Below, piece by piece: positions 32,704 to 41,199 of a DNA stretch of 64,000 nucleotides. The notes under the pieces were generated by a model that had not been told where the DNA came from, searched no databases, and saw only the letters and a list, made by a program, of their open reading frames with translations. The stretch's first letter is position 1; the number at the start of each line of letters is the position of its first letter. Source of the stretch: Acidimicrobiia bacterium (GTDB taxonomy: Bacteria; Actinomycetota; Acidimicrobiia; IMCC26256; JAMXLJ01); contig DASRES010000069.1 of NCBI GenBank assembly GCA_035651955.1, positions 124,001 to 188,000 of the forward strand, read 5' to 3'. Position numbers and translations under genes: made by a program.

Positions 32704-33479
32704 GCGGCGGGTCGACTGCGCCGACGATCGCCGAGGTGTGCGTGGTCGCGTGTGCCGACGTCTGGCGGGGTGACGGCGAGATCCTCGCGAGCCCGATCGG
32801 CACCGTGCCGATGATCGCGGTACGGCTCGCTGCGTCGACGTTCGAGCCCGACCTGGTCTACACGGACGGCGACGCGCTGCTCCTCGCGGAGCCCCTGCCC
32901 GTCGGCCCCACCGCCGCCGACGCGCCGAAGCACGTCGAGGGGTGGATGCCGTTCCGCAACGTGTTCGACGTCGTCTGGTCCGGGAAGCGGCACGTGATGA
33001 TGGGCGCGACGCAGGTCGACCGCTACGGCAACCAGAACATCGCGTGCATCGGCCCGTGGCAGAAGCCGAAGGCGCAGCTCCTCGGTGTGCGTGGCGCGCC
33101 CGGGAACACGGTGAACCACCCGACGAGCTACTGGGTCCCGAACCACACGACGCGCGTGTTCGTCGAGAGCGTCGACTGCGTGTCGGGCGTCGGCTACGAC
33201 CGGGCCGCCGCGGCGGGACCGACCGCGAGCGAGTTCCACGAGATCCGCCGCGTCGTGTCGAACAAGGGCGTGTTCGACTTCGAGACGCCCGATCACTCGA
33301 TGCGGTTGCGGTCGGTGCACCCGGGCGTGCCCGTCGACGACCTCGTCCAGAGCACGGGGTTCGAGCTGGTGATCCCCGACGACGTCCCCGAGACGCGTCT
33401 CCCGACCGACGAGGAGCTCCACCTCATCCGCGACGTCCTCGACCCCGACAACCTCCGCGACACCGAGGTGAAGGCGTGA
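32700..33479 (+). CDS. ipdB: IpdB, ring-C opening hydrolase beta subunit
   Basis: A 259-residue partner of IpdA. GTG 32700 overlaps the ipdA stop by 4 bases. Motifs: VVACADVWRGDGEILASPIGTVPMIAVRLAASTFEPDLVYTDGDALLL, EGWMPFRNVFDVVWSGKRHVMMGATQVDRYGNQNIACIG, VFVESVDCVSGVGYDR, and VVSNKGVFDFETPDHSMRLRSVHPGVPVDDLVQSTGFEL, the usual C-terminal signature of CoA-transferase beta chains. The canonical catalytic Glu of CoA transferases is not at its normal place, in line with the hydrolytic role known for IpdAB. Confidence 0.93.
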   Translation: MSGGSTAPTIAEVCVVACADVWRGDGEILASPIGTVPMIAVRLAASTFEPDLVYTDGDALLLAEPLPVGPTAADAPKHVEGWMPFRNVFDVVWSGKRHVMMGATQVDRYGNQNIACIGPWQKPKAQLLGVRGAPGNTVNHPTSYWVPNHTTRVFVESVDCVSGVGYDRAAAAGPTASEFHEIRRVVSNKGVFDFETPDHSMRLRSVHPGVPVDDLVQSTGFELVIPDDVPETRLPTDEELHLIRDVLDPDNLRDTEVKA

Positions 33480-33485
33480 CCCCGA

Positions 33486-33509
33486 GACGTTCATGCGTCG
33501 CTGAACGTC
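33486..33509. promoter_or_regulatory. inverted repeat between ipdB and ipdC
   Basis: Perfect 8-base arms GACGTTCA and TGAACGTC surround an 8-base loop in the 67-base gap before ipdC, the only sizeable gap in this operon. It may tune transcription or mRNA stability within the operon, or be an operator for a promoter at ipdC (a TACGAC lies near 33514). Confidence 0.4.
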
Positions 33510-33546
33510 GCTCTACGACGACGAACGACGCACGAACGCTGGTGCC

Positions 33547-34608
33547 ATGACGCACCCGACGCTGCGCACCCGCATCTGCGAGCTGTTCGGGATCGAGCAC
33601 CCGATCGTGCAGACGGGCATGGGCTGGGTCGCGGGGCCGCGCCTGGCGGCGGCGACGTCGAACGCAGGCGGCCTCGGCATCCTCGCGTCGGGGACGATGG
33701 ACTTCGCACAGCTGCGCGACGCCATCACCGAGACGAAGCAGCGCACCTCGAAGCCGTTCGGCGTCAACCTGCGGGCGGACGCGCCCGACGCGCGGGAGCG
33801 CATCGACCTCCTGATCCGCGAGCAGGTGAAGGTCGCGTCGTTCGCGCTCGCGCCGAAGCAGGACCTCATCGCGCGCCTCAAGGACGCCGGTGTCGTCGTC
33901 GTCCCGTCGATCGGCGCGAAGCGTCACGCCGAGAAGGTCGCGCAGTGGGGCGTCGACGCGGTCGTCGTCCAGGGTGGTGAGGGCGGCGGTCACACCGGTC
34001 CCGTTCCGACGACGTTGCTCCTGCCGCAGGTCGTCGACACGGTCGACATCCCCGTCATCGCGGCGGGCGGGTTCTTCGACGGGCGCGGTCTCGTCGCCGC
34101 ACTCGCCTACGGCGCGAGCGGCATCGCGATGGGGACGCGCTTCCTGCTGACGCGCGACAGCACCGTCCCCGACGACGTGAAGCAGATCTACCTCGGCAAG
34201 GCGGTCACGGACACGGTGGTCACGACGCAGGTCGATGGTGTCCCGCACCGGGTCCTCCGCAGCGAGCTCGTCGAGCGACTCGAGCACACCGGACCGGTGA
34301 CGAGCCTGCCCCGCGCGATCCGGAACGCGCTCGAGTTCAAGAAGCTGTCCGGCACGCCGTGGCGCGACATCGTGCAGGAAGGGCTCGCGATGAAGCGCGC
34401 CCAGGAGCTCTCCTGGAGCCAGGTCGTCATGGCGGCCAACACGCCGATGCTCCTGAAGGCCGCGATGGTCGACGGGCGGCCCGATCTCGGCGTGATGTCG
34501 AGCGGTCAGGTCGTCGGTGTCATCGACGACCTGCCGACGGTCGCGCAGCTCGTGCAGCGCATCGTCGACGAGGCCGAGTCGACGCTGAAGCGTCTCGGCG
34601 CGTCCTGA
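33547..34608 (+). CDS. ipdC: IpdC, flavin-dependent reductase of HIP degradation
   Basis: A 353-residue nitronate-monooxygenase-like TIM-barrel flavoprotein that follows mycobacterial IpdC (Rv3553). IpdC is needed in steroid ring C/D breakdown, where it introduces the double bond in the indanone CoA ester. Seen: IEHPIVQTGMGWVAGPRLAAATSNAGGLGILASGTM, PFGVNLRADAPDARERIDLLIREQVKVASFALAPKQDLI, VVVQGGEGGGHTGPVPTTLLLPQVVD with the conserved His, VIAAGGFFDGRGLVAALAYGASGIAMGTRFLLT for FMN phosphate binding, and ELSWSQVVMAANTPMLLKAAMVDG. Confidence 0.92.
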   Translation: MTHPTLRTRICELFGIEHPIVQTGMGWVAGPRLAAATSNAGGLGILASGTMDFAQLRDAITETKQRTSKPFGVNLRADAPDARERIDLLIREQVKVASFALAPKQDLIARLKDAGVVVVPSIGAKRHAEKVAQWGVDAVVVQGGEGGGHTGPVPTTLLLPQVVDTVDIPVIAAGGFFDGRGLVAALAYGASGIAMGTRFLLTRDSTVPDDVKQIYLGKAVTDTVVTTQVDGVPHRVLRSELVERLEHTGPVTSLPRAIRNALEFKKLSGTPWRDIVQEGLAMKRAQELSWSQVVMAANTPMLLKAAMVDGRPDLGVMSSGQVVGVIDDLPTVAQLVQRIVDEAESTLKRLGAS

Positions 34609-34614
34609 GCGCGC

Positions 34615-35778
34615 ATGGCTCCGCCGGTCGACGTCCACGGCACCGTCGATCCCCGGTTCGACGCGGTCCGCACCGCGTTCGCGCGGAACTTCGAGCGACA
34701 CGGCGACGTCGGCGCCGCGTGCTGCGTCTGGGTGGGGGGCCGGCCCGTCGTCGACGTCTGCGGCGGGGTCGCGGACACCACCGACGGACGACCGTGGGAG
34801 CACGACACGCCGTGCGTCGTGTTCTCGACGACGAAGGGTGTCACCGCGATCGCGGTCAACCTGCTCGTGCAGCGGGGCGTCCTCGACCTCGACGCGTCCG
34901 TCGCGACGTACTGGCCGGAGTTCGCGGCCAACGGGAAGGGTGGGATCCCGCTGCGGTGGCTGCTGTCGCACCGCGCCGGGCTCGCGCACGTCACCGCGGA
35001 TCTGACGCTCGACGACGTGCTCGCGTGGGACCCGGTCGTCGACGCGATCGCCGCGCAAGAACCCGTCTGGGAGCCGGGGACGGCACACGGCTACCACGTG
35101 CGTTCGTACGGTTGGCTGCTGGGCGAGGTCGTCCGGCGCGTGACGGGCATGTCGATCGGCGCGTTCGTCGCGCGCGAGCTCGCGGCGCCGCTGCACCTCG
35201 ATCTCTGGATCGGTCTTCCGGAGACCGTCGAGGCGCGCATCGCGCGTCTCCTGCCGCCGCTGGAGCTCCAGGACGAGCACGCGCGCGAGCTGTTCGAGGC
35301 GTTCATGAAGGACGATCCGCTGCGGGCCGGTGCGATGGGCGGCCCGTCGAATCTGTTCCGCTACGACGACATGTGGAACACACGCGCGTTGCACGCGGCC
35401 GAGATGCCGTCGTCGAACGGCGTCGCGACCGCACCCGCGCTCGCCAAGCTGTACGCGGCGTGCATCGGTGACGTCGGCGGCGTCCGGATCCTCGACGGCG
35501 ACACGGTCGCGCGCGCGTCGCGGGTGGAGTCGGACGGCGAGGACGTGATCCTCGGCATCCCGACCCGGTTCGGGCTGGGGTTCTCGCTCCCGCCGATGCT
35601 GTCGCCCGCGGCTGGTCCCGGCGCGTTCGGGCATCCGGGCGCGGGAGGATCGCTCGCGTTCGCGGATCCCGACAACGAGCTCGCGTTCGCGTACGTCATG
35701 AACCAGATGCAGCTCGGTCTGACCGGTGACCGACGCACGGAGACGCTCGTCGCCGCCGTCTACGACGCGCTCGCCTGA
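34615..35778 (+). CDS. class C beta-lactamase-fold serine hydrolase (EstB-like)
   Basis: A 387-residue serine hydrolase. The SxxK motif is STTK (FSTTKGVTAIAVNLLVQRGVLDLDASV), the Tyr-containing second motif is GYHVRSYGW, and the C-terminal HPGAGGSLAFADPDN replaces the KTG triad, as in esterases of this fold. No signal peptide is seen, so it is cytoplasmic. It lies 6 bases after ipdC and overlaps the next gene by 1 base. It probably hydrolyses an ester or lactone formed in the pathway or from the growth substrate; this is inferred from context. Confidence 0.86.
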   Translation: MAPPVDVHGTVDPRFDAVRTAFARNFERHGDVGAACCVWVGGRPVVDVCGGVADTTDGRPWEHDTPCVVFSTTKGVTAIAVNLLVQRGVLDLDASVATYWPEFAANGKGGIPLRWLLSHRAGLAHVTADLTLDDVLAWDPVVDAIAAQEPVWEPGTAHGYHVRSYGWLLGEVVRRVTGMSIGAFVARELAAPLHLDLWIGLPETVEARIARLLPPLELQDEHARELFEAFMKDDPLRAGAMGGPSNLFRYDDMWNTRALHAAEMPSSNGVATAPALAKLYAACIGDVGGVRILDGDTVARASRVESDGEDVILGIPTRFGLGFSLPPMLSPAAGPGAFGHPGAGGSLAFADPDNELAFAYVMNQMQLGLTGDRRTETLVAAVYDALA

Positions 35779-36188
35779 TGGACCTGACGCTCGAGCGCGC
35801 GCGGCAGCTGTTCGACCGGCGCCGTGACGCGTGGCTCGCGCAGGACGTCGACGCGTACCTGGACCTCTTCGCGCCGGACCTCGAGATCACGATGCCGGGC
35901 CGGGCCGAGCCCGTGCGCGGAATCGAGCCGTACGCCGAGATCGTCCGCCGGTCGTTCGCATGGGCGGTACCCGAGGCGTTCACGTTCCACGAGCTCGCCG
36001 TCGCCGGCGACGCCGTCCTCGCCGAGTGGACGATCTCCGTCCGCCGTCGCGACGACGGCGCCCGCTTCGAGTGGCACGGCATGAGCATCGCCCGCATCGA
36101 CGGCGATGGCCGGATCGCGCGGTGGCGTGAATACTGGGATCCCCGCGAGGTTCGCGAGCCGGTGGAGGTTCCCCATGTCGGAACGTGA
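35778..36188 (+). CDS. SnoaL-like (NTF2 fold) protein 1
   Basis: A 136-residue NTF2-fold protein: helix LERARQLFDRRRDAWLAQDVDAYLDLFAPDLEITMPGRAE, then strands FTFHELAVAGDAVLAEWTISVRRRDDGARFEWHGMSIARIDGDGRIARWREYWD. The family includes polyketide cyclases and ketosteroid isomerase-like proteins; the typical isomerase Asp pair is not clear here. ATG overlaps the upstream stop (TGATG). It is followed by a second NTF2 protein with a 14-base overlap, so a heterodimer is likely. Confidence 0.82.
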   Translation: MDLTLERARQLFDRRRDAWLAQDVDAYLDLFAPDLEITMPGRAEPVRGIEPYAEIVRRSFAWAVPEAFTFHELAVAGDAVLAEWTISVRRRDDGARFEWHGMSIARIDGDGRIARWREYWDPREVREPVEVPHVGT

Positions 36189-36522
36189 TCTGCTGCAGCT
36201 CACCGAGGCGTTCGGGAAGGCGTGGAACGACCACGATCTCGACGCCGCCCTTGCACTGGTCACCGACGACTGCGTGTTCGAGAGCACCGGCCCGTCACCG
36301 GACGGCGTCCGTCACGAAGGACGTGATGCGGTGAGGAGCGCGTGGAAGGCGATCTTCGACGACGTGCGCGCGCGCTTCGACACCGAGGACTGCTTCGTGG
36401 CGGGCGACCGCATCGTGCAGACCTGGCGATACGACTGGGGCGACGGCCACGTTCGCGGTGTGGACGTGATGCGCGCGCGTGACGGGCGCATCTCCGAGAA
36501 GCTCTCGTACGTCAAGGGCTGA
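36175..36522 (+). CDS. SnoaL-like (NTF2 fold) protein 2
   Basis: A 115-residue NTF2-fold protein: LTEAFGKAWNDHDLDAALALVTDDCVFESTGPSPDGVRHEGRDAVRSAWKAIFDDV, then RFDTEDCFVAGDRIVQTWRYDWGDGHVRGVDVMRARDGRISEKLSYVKG. ATG 36175 has GGAGG 7 bases upstream, so it is a true gene start within the end of the previous gene. It pairs with NTF2 protein 1 in the ring C/D operon. A role as isomerase or hydratase partner is possible but not shown. Confidence 0.82.
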   Translation: MSERDLLQLTEAFGKAWNDHDLDAALALVTDDCVFESTGPSPDGVRHEGRDAVRSAWKAIFDDVRARFDTEDCFVAGDRIVQTWRYDWGDGHVRGVDVMRARDGRISEKLSYVKG

Positions 36523-36528
36523 CGCGTC

Positions 36529-37311
36529 GTGCGCGTCGCGGCGATCCAGCACGACATCGTGTGGGAGGACCGCGACGCGAACTACGGACGGCTCGCGCCG
36601 ATGATCGCCGCGGCCGCATCGGCCGGCGCGCGACTGGTCGCGCTGACGGAGATGTTCGCGACGGGCTTCTCGATGGACGCGTCGCGCATCGCGGAGCCGC
36701 GCGACGGGCCGAGCTCTCGGTTCCTCCGCGAGCAGGCGCGCGTGAACGACGTCTACGTGTGCGGTTCGATCGCCGAATGTGTACCGGGCGTCGACCGCCC
36801 GTACAACACGTTCGTGCTCGCGGGCCCGGACGGCGTGGTGCTCCGCTACGACAAGATCCACCCGTTCACGTACTCGGGGGAGCACGAGCACTACTCGGCG
36901 GGCTCCGCGCGCGTCACGGTCGCGGTCGAGGGCGTCGCGCTCAGCCCGTTCGTCTGCTACGACCTCCGGTTCGCCGACGAGCTGTGGGACCTCGCGGCGC
37001 GCACCGATCTCTACGTCGTGGTCGCGAACTGGCCCGAGAGCCGCCGGCTGCACTGGCAGGTGCTGCTGCGTGCACGCGCGATCGAGAACCAGGCGTACGT
37101 CCTCGGCGTGAACCGGGTCGGGACCGGCGGGCGGCTCACCTACGCGGGTGACTCGTGTGTGATCGACCCGCTCGGCGAGGTGCTGGCGTTCGCGGCCGGC
37201 GGTGAGACGCTCGTCCTCGCGGACGTCGATCCCGAGATCGTCCGCGCGACACGCGAGCGGTTCCCGTTCCTCGCCGACCGCCGGACCGGCGAAGACCGTC
37301 CCGTAAGCTGA
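36529..37311 (+). CDS. carbon-nitrogen hydrolase (omega-amidase-like)
   Basis: A 260-residue nitrilase-superfamily enzyme. The catalytic triad is visible: Glu in LVALTEMFATGFSMD, Lys in LRYDKIHPFTYSGEHEHY, and Cys in LSPFVCYDLRFADELW. The final strands include RAIENQAYVLGVNRVGTGG. Omega-amidases hydrolyse 2-oxo-acid amides; other members cut N-carbamoyl or amide bonds. It starts with GTG 6 bases after the NTF2 gene, in the same operon. Its link to steroid breakdown is unclear; it may be a passenger. Confidence 0.87.
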   Translation: MRVAAIQHDIVWEDRDANYGRLAPMIAAAASAGARLVALTEMFATGFSMDASRIAEPRDGPSSRFLREQARVNDVYVCGSIAECVPGVDRPYNTFVLAGPDGVVLRYDKIHPFTYSGEHEHYSAGSARVTVAVEGVALSPFVCYDLRFADELWDLAARTDLYVVVANWPESRRLHWQVLLRARAIENQAYVLGVNRVGTGGRLTYAGDSCVIDPLGEVLAFAAGGETLVLADVDPEIVRATRERFPFLADRRTGEDRPVS

Positions 37312-37336
37312 GATCCCCCAGCTCGGAGGTTCCGTC

Positions 37337-38488
37337 ATGGCCGAGGCCTACATCGTCGACGCGGTCCGCACGCCGGTCGGGCGGCGCGGCGGCGGGCTGT
37401 CGCAGGTCCATCCGGCCGACCTCGGTGCGCACCCGATCACCGCGCTGGTCGACCGCACGGGCATCGATCCGGCCGCGGTCGAGGACGTCATCTTCGGCAA
37501 CGTCGACTCGATCGGCCCCCAGGCCGGCTGCATCGCGCGTACGTGCTGGCTCACGGCCGGGATGCCGGAAGCCGTGCCTGGCACGACGATCGACCGGCAG
37601 TGCGGATCGTCGCAGCAGGCCGTGCACTTCGCCGCGCAGGCCGTCATGAGCGGGACGAACGATCTCGTCGTCGCGGGCGGCGTGCAGAACATGAGCGCGA
37701 TCCCGATCACCGCCGCGATGCTGGCCGGCCAGCAGTACGGGTTCCCGGATCCGTTCACCACGTCGAAGGGCTGGCTGAAGCGCTACGGCGACCAGGAGAT
37801 CTCGCAGTTCCGCGGCGCGGAGATGATCGCGGAGCGGTGGGACATCTCACGCGAGGACATGGAGCGCTTCGCGCTGGAGAGTCACCAACGCGCGATCCGC
37901 GCGATCGACGAGGGTCGCTTCGACCGTGAGATCGTCCCGCTCGAGGGTGTCGCGGCCGACGAGGGACCGCGGCGCGACACGTCATTGGAGAAGATGGCCA
38001 AGCTCCCGACGCTCGTCGACGGCGGCCGCCTGACCGCGGCGGTGTCGAGCCAGATCTCCGACGCCGGCGTCGCCATGCTCGTCGCGTCGGAGCGGGCGGT
38101 GAAGACGCACGGCTTGACGCCCCGGGCGCGCGTCCACCACATCAGCGTGCGTGGCGACGACCCCGTCATCATGCTCACCGGCCCGATCCCGGCCACGCGC
38201 TACGCGCTCGACAGGACCGGGCTGACGCCCGACGACATCGACCTCGTCGAGATCAACGAGGCGTTCGCGTCCGTCGTGCTCGCGTGGCAGAAGGAGACGG
38301 GGTTCGACCTCGCCAAGGTCAACGTCAACGGTGGCGCAATCGCGCTCGGTCACCCGTTGGGCGCGACCGGCGCACGCCTGATGACGACGCTCCTCAACGA
38401 GCTCGAGCGCACCGGCGGGCGTTACGGCCTGCAGACGATGTGCGAGGGCGGTGGCATGGCGAACGTCACGATCATCGAGCGCCTCTGA
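37337..38488 (+). CDS. fadA6: FadA6, HIP-pathway thiolase
   Basis: A 383-residue thiolase that follows mycobacterial FadA6, the thiolase of late ring C/D degradation. Seen: [58 protein letters not shown] with the nucleophilic Cys, [84 protein letters not shown] and LQTMCEGGGMANVTIIERL. GGAGG lies 9 bases before ATG. Confidence 0.92.
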   Translation: MAEAYIVDAVRTPVGRRGGGLSQVHPADLGAHPITALVDRTGIDPAAVEDVIFGNVDSIGPQAGCIARTCWLTAGMPEAVPGTTIDRQCGSSQQAVHFAAQAVMSGTNDLVVAGGVQNMSAIPITAAMLAGQQYGFPDPFTTSKGWLKRYGDQEISQFRGAEMIAERWDISREDMERFALESHQRAIRAIDEGRFDREIVPLEGVAADEGPRRDTSLEKMAKLPTLVDGGRLTAAVSSQISDAGVAMLVASERAVKTHGLTPRARVHHISVRGDDPVIMLTGPIPATRYALDRTGLTPDDIDLVEINEAFASVVLAWQKETGFDLAKVNVNGGAIALGHPLGATGARLMTTLLNELERTGGRYGLQTMCEGGGMANVTIIERL

Positions 38489-38974
38489 ATGCTCGTCATC
38501 GGTGTGGCCGGCCTCGCGGTCGCCGTCGTCGCGCTCGTCACCGCGTCCGTGGCCGTACGGTCACGCCGACGGCTCGCGGCCCGGGTCGAGGCCGTCGCAC
38601 GCCAGCAGGCCCAGCTCGGCACGCATCTCGCTCGCCTGAACGACCGGCTGCTCGATCTCGAGGAAGGACGCCGCAGCGAGAGCGGCGCGGAGCGTGAACG
38701 CGCGCGTGTCCGTGTCGAGCTCGCGCGTACCGCTTCGGGGACGCACGAGGTCGCGCTCGTGAACGAAGGCCCGGCGATCGCGCACGACGTCATGGTCGAG
38801 CACGCGAACGGGGACCCGCTCGCATGGGAGCCGCTCCCGGTGCGCAGCCTCCTTGCCGGCGCGCGATTCGGGTTCGCGGTCGACGGGCACCTCGACGGGC
38901 CGCTCGACTGCGTCCTGCGCTGGCACGACGGCGGCGGCGCGCACCGCGTCCCGGTCCGCCTCGCCGCGACGTGA
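38489..38974 (+). CDS. membrane-anchored small protein, unknown function
   Basis: A 161-residue protein with ATG directly after the fadA6 stop. One N-terminal transmembrane segment (LVIGVAGLAVAVVALVTASVAV) is followed by a basic stop-transfer patch. A coiled-coil-like stretch of about 45 residues (VEAVARQQAQLGTHLARLNDRLLDLEEGRR) comes next, then a small beta-rich domain (VELARTASGTHEVALVNEGPAIAHDVMVEHANG) of Ig-like type. It is probably anchored in the cytoplasmic membrane. The function is unknown; it is the last gene of the echA20 operon. Confidence 0.75.
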   Translation: MLVIGVAGLAVAVVALVTASVAVRSRRRLAARVEAVARQQAQLGTHLARLNDRLLDLEEGRRSESGAERERARVRVELARTASGTHEVALVNEGPAIAHDVMVEHANGDPLAWEPLPVRSLLAGARFGFAVDGHLDGPLDCVLRWHDGGGAHRVPVRLAAT

Positions 38975-39001
38975 CGTCGCCGCGCGCGCGTCTCGGGGTC
39001 T

Positions 39002-39016
39002 CTGACGGTCGATCAG
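39002..39016. promoter_or_regulatory. CTGACG-type operator upstream of FadE pair
   Basis: CTGACGGTCGATCAG is followed after one base by the -10 box TAGGGT (39018-39023), 9 bases before ATG 39033. The geometry matches the echA20 promoter. Confidence 0.65.
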
Positions 39017-39032
39017 ATAGGGTCGGCGGGTC

Positions 39033-40190
39033 ATGTCGGGGACGCCGTTCGACCTGGACGACACGGACGCCGAGGCCGCCTTCCGCGCCGAGGCGCGCGC
39101 CTGGCTCGAGGTCAACAAGCCGCACGCTCCGTTGCCCTCGGGCAACACCGCCGAGGGGTTCGTGGTCAACCGCGACTGGGAGCGGCGACTGTTCGACGGC
39201 GGCTGGGCCGTCGTGTCGTGGCCGCGCGAGTACGGCGGACGCGACGCAACCCTCTTCGAGTGGCTGATCTTCGAGGAGGAGTACTACCGGGCCGGTCTGC
39301 CGCAACGCGTCGCGCAGAACGGCATCTTCCTGCTCGCGCCGACGGTGTTCGAGTTCGGCACGAAGGAGCAGCGCGACCGGATCCTGCCGCGCATGGCGGC
39401 CGTCGAGGACGTGTGGGCTCAGGGATGGTCGGAGCCGAACGCGGGGAGCGACCTCGCGGGCATCGCCAGCCGTGCGGTGCGCGACGAGGCGGCACACGGG
39501 TGGCGGTTGAGCGGTCAGAAGACCTGGACGTCGCGCGGCGCCTTCTGCACGCACCTGTTCGGACTGTTCCGCAGCGATCCCGAAGCGGAACGCCACCGCG
39601 GGCTCACGTACTTCCTCGTACCGCTCGACGCACCGGGCGTCACCGTCCGGCCCGTCGACGTGCTCGACGGTGACGCCGCGTTCGCGGAGGTGTTCCTCGA
39701 CGACGTCTTCGTCCCCGACGACGACGTGCTGGGGGAGGTGCACAAGGGCTGGAACGTCGCGATGGCGACGACGGGCTCGGAGCGCGGGCTGAGCCTGCGC
39801 AGTCCCGGGCGGTTCAGCGCCGAGGCTCGCCGCCTGGTCTCGCTGTACCGGGAGCTCGGCGACCACGGTGACGCGACGCTGCGCGACGCGGTGATCGGGG
39901 CGTGGATGGACGCCGAGGCGTACCGGCTCAACACGCTGCAGACCGTCACGCGGCTCGCCGACGGCGGTGCGATCGGTCCCGAGTCGAGCCTCAACAAGGT
40001 CTTCTGGTCGGAGATGGACATCGACCTGCACGAGACCGCGCTGCGACTCCTGGAGCGCGACGGCGAGCGCGCGGACACCGCGTGGATGAAGGGGTTCCTG
40101 TTCTCCCTCGCCGGGCCGATCTACGCGGGCACGAACGAGATCCAGCGCAACGTCATCGCCGAGCGCGTCCTCGGCCTCCCGCGGAAGTAG
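39033..40190 (+). CDS. acyl-CoA dehydrogenase, large subunit (FadE31-like)
   Basis: A 385-residue acyl-CoA dehydrogenase: GGWAVVSWPREYGGRDATLFEWLIFEEEYYRAGLPQR, VWAQGWSEPNAGSDLAGIASRAVRDEAAHGWRLSGQKTWTSRGAFCTHLFGLFR, FLDDVFVPDDDVLGEVHKGWNVAMATTGSERG, and AGPIYAGTNEIQRNVIAERVLGLPRK. It is followed 4 bases later by a shorter partner, as in the alpha2beta2 steroid dehydrogenases of mycobacteria (FadE31 with FadE32 or FadE33, of the HIP regulon). The promoter carries the CTGACG-type operator seen at echA20, which supports the ring C/D role. Confidence 0.88.
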   Translation: MSGTPFDLDDTDAEAAFRAEARAWLEVNKPHAPLPSGNTAEGFVVNRDWERRLFDGGWAVVSWPREYGGRDATLFEWLIFEEEYYRAGLPQRVAQNGIFLLAPTVFEFGTKEQRDRILPRMAAVEDVWAQGWSEPNAGSDLAGIASRAVRDEAAHGWRLSGQKTWTSRGAFCTHLFGLFRSDPEAERHRGLTYFLVPLDAPGVTVRPVDVLDGDAAFAEVFLDDVFVPDDDVLGEVHKGWNVAMATTGSERGLSLRSPGRFSAEARRLVSLYRELGDHGDATLRDAVIGAWMDAEAYRLNTLQTVTRLADGGAIGPESSLNKVFWSEMDIDLHETALRLLERDGERADTAWMKGFLFSLAGPIYAGTNEIQRNVIAERVLGLPRK

Positions 40191-40194
40191 CGCG

Positions 40195-41187
40195 ATGCGC
40201 TTCGCGTTCACCGAGGACCAGCTCGCGTTCCGCGACACCGTGCGCGACTTCCTCACCGCCGAGTGCCCGCCGTCCTTCGTGCGGTCGCAGGCGACGGCAC
40301 GCGACGACGGATGGCGCGCGCTGTGGTCCAAGCTCGCGGAGATGGGCGTCGTCGGCCTCACCGCGGCCGAGTCGTCCGGCGGCCTCGGGCTCGGGCCGCT
40401 CGACCTCGTGCTGATCCTGGAGGAGACCGGCCGTGCCGCGATGCCGGGACCGGTCGTCGAGACGACCTCCGTCGCGCTCCCGGTGCTGCAGGGTGGCTCG
40501 CTCGTCGAACGGGCGGCGGCGGGCGACGCGGTCATCGCGGTGGCGCTCGACGGCGGGCACGATGTCGCATTCGGCGCCGACGCCGACGCGCTGCTCGTCC
40601 GCGACGGTGACCGCTTGGGCCTCGTCGACGCTCGTTCCCTCCGTGCTGTCGACGTCGAGTCGGTCGACGGGCTGCGCCGCCTGGCCGACGTCGAGTGGGA
40701 CACCGACGCCGTCACGGAGATCGGGGGCGCGGACGCGCTTGCGGCGGTCCGCGATCGTGGTGCGAGCGCCGCGGCCGCGCAGCTGTGCGGGGTCGCCGCG
40801 CGGCTGCTCGACTTCGCGGTCGAGTACGCCAAGGAGCGGCACCAGTTCGGCGTGCCGATCGGCTCGTTCCAGGCCGTCAAGCACCACTGCGCGAACGCCG
40901 CGCTGAAGCTCGAGTACGCCCGGCCGGTCGTCTACCGCGCCGCGTACTCGTTGCACCACGGCGACCGGGACCGGTCGGTCCACGCGTCGATGGCGAAGGC
41001 GTACGCGTCGGACGCCGCTCGCCTCGCGTCGCGCGTCGCGCTCCAGGTGCACGGCGCGATCGGCTACACGGCCGAGCACGACCTCCAGCTGTGGATGAAG
41101 CGGGCGTGGTCGTTGAGCGTCGCGTGGGGTGACGCCGCTGCACACCGGGCGATGGTCGCGGACGCGGTGCTCGGTGCACGCTCCTGA
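40195..41187 (+). CDS. acyl-CoA dehydrogenase, small subunit (FadE32/33-like)
   Basis: A 330-residue partner subunit: FAFTEDQLAFRDTVRDFLTAECPPSFVRSQ, MGVVGLTAAESSGGLGLGPLDLVLILEETGRAAMPGPVVETTSVALPVL, AAAAQLCGVAARLLDFAVEYAKERHQFGVPIGSFQAVKHHCANAALKLEYARPVVYRAAYSL, and LQVHGAIGYTAEHDLQLWMKRAW. It lacks the full FAD/substrate loop of the larger subunit, as expected for the half that supplies the catalytic base and one FAD contact in a heterotetramer. Its ATG lies 4 bases after the large-subunit stop. Confidence 0.88.
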   Translation: MRFAFTEDQLAFRDTVRDFLTAECPPSFVRSQATARDDGWRALWSKLAEMGVVGLTAAESSGGLGLGPLDLVLILEETGRAAMPGPVVETTSVALPVLQGGSLVERAAAGDAVIAVALDGGHDVAFGADADALLVRDGDRLGLVDARSLRAVDVESVDGLRRLADVEWDTDAVTEIGGADALAAVRDRGASAAAAQLCGVAARLLDFAVEYAKERHQFGVPIGSFQAVKHHCANAALKLEYARPVVYRAAYSLHHGDRDRSVHASMAKAYASDAARLASRVALQVHGAIGYTAEHDLQLWMKRAWSLSVAWGDAAAHRAMVADAVLGARS

Positions 41188-41199
41188 GCCCGAGCCGCG

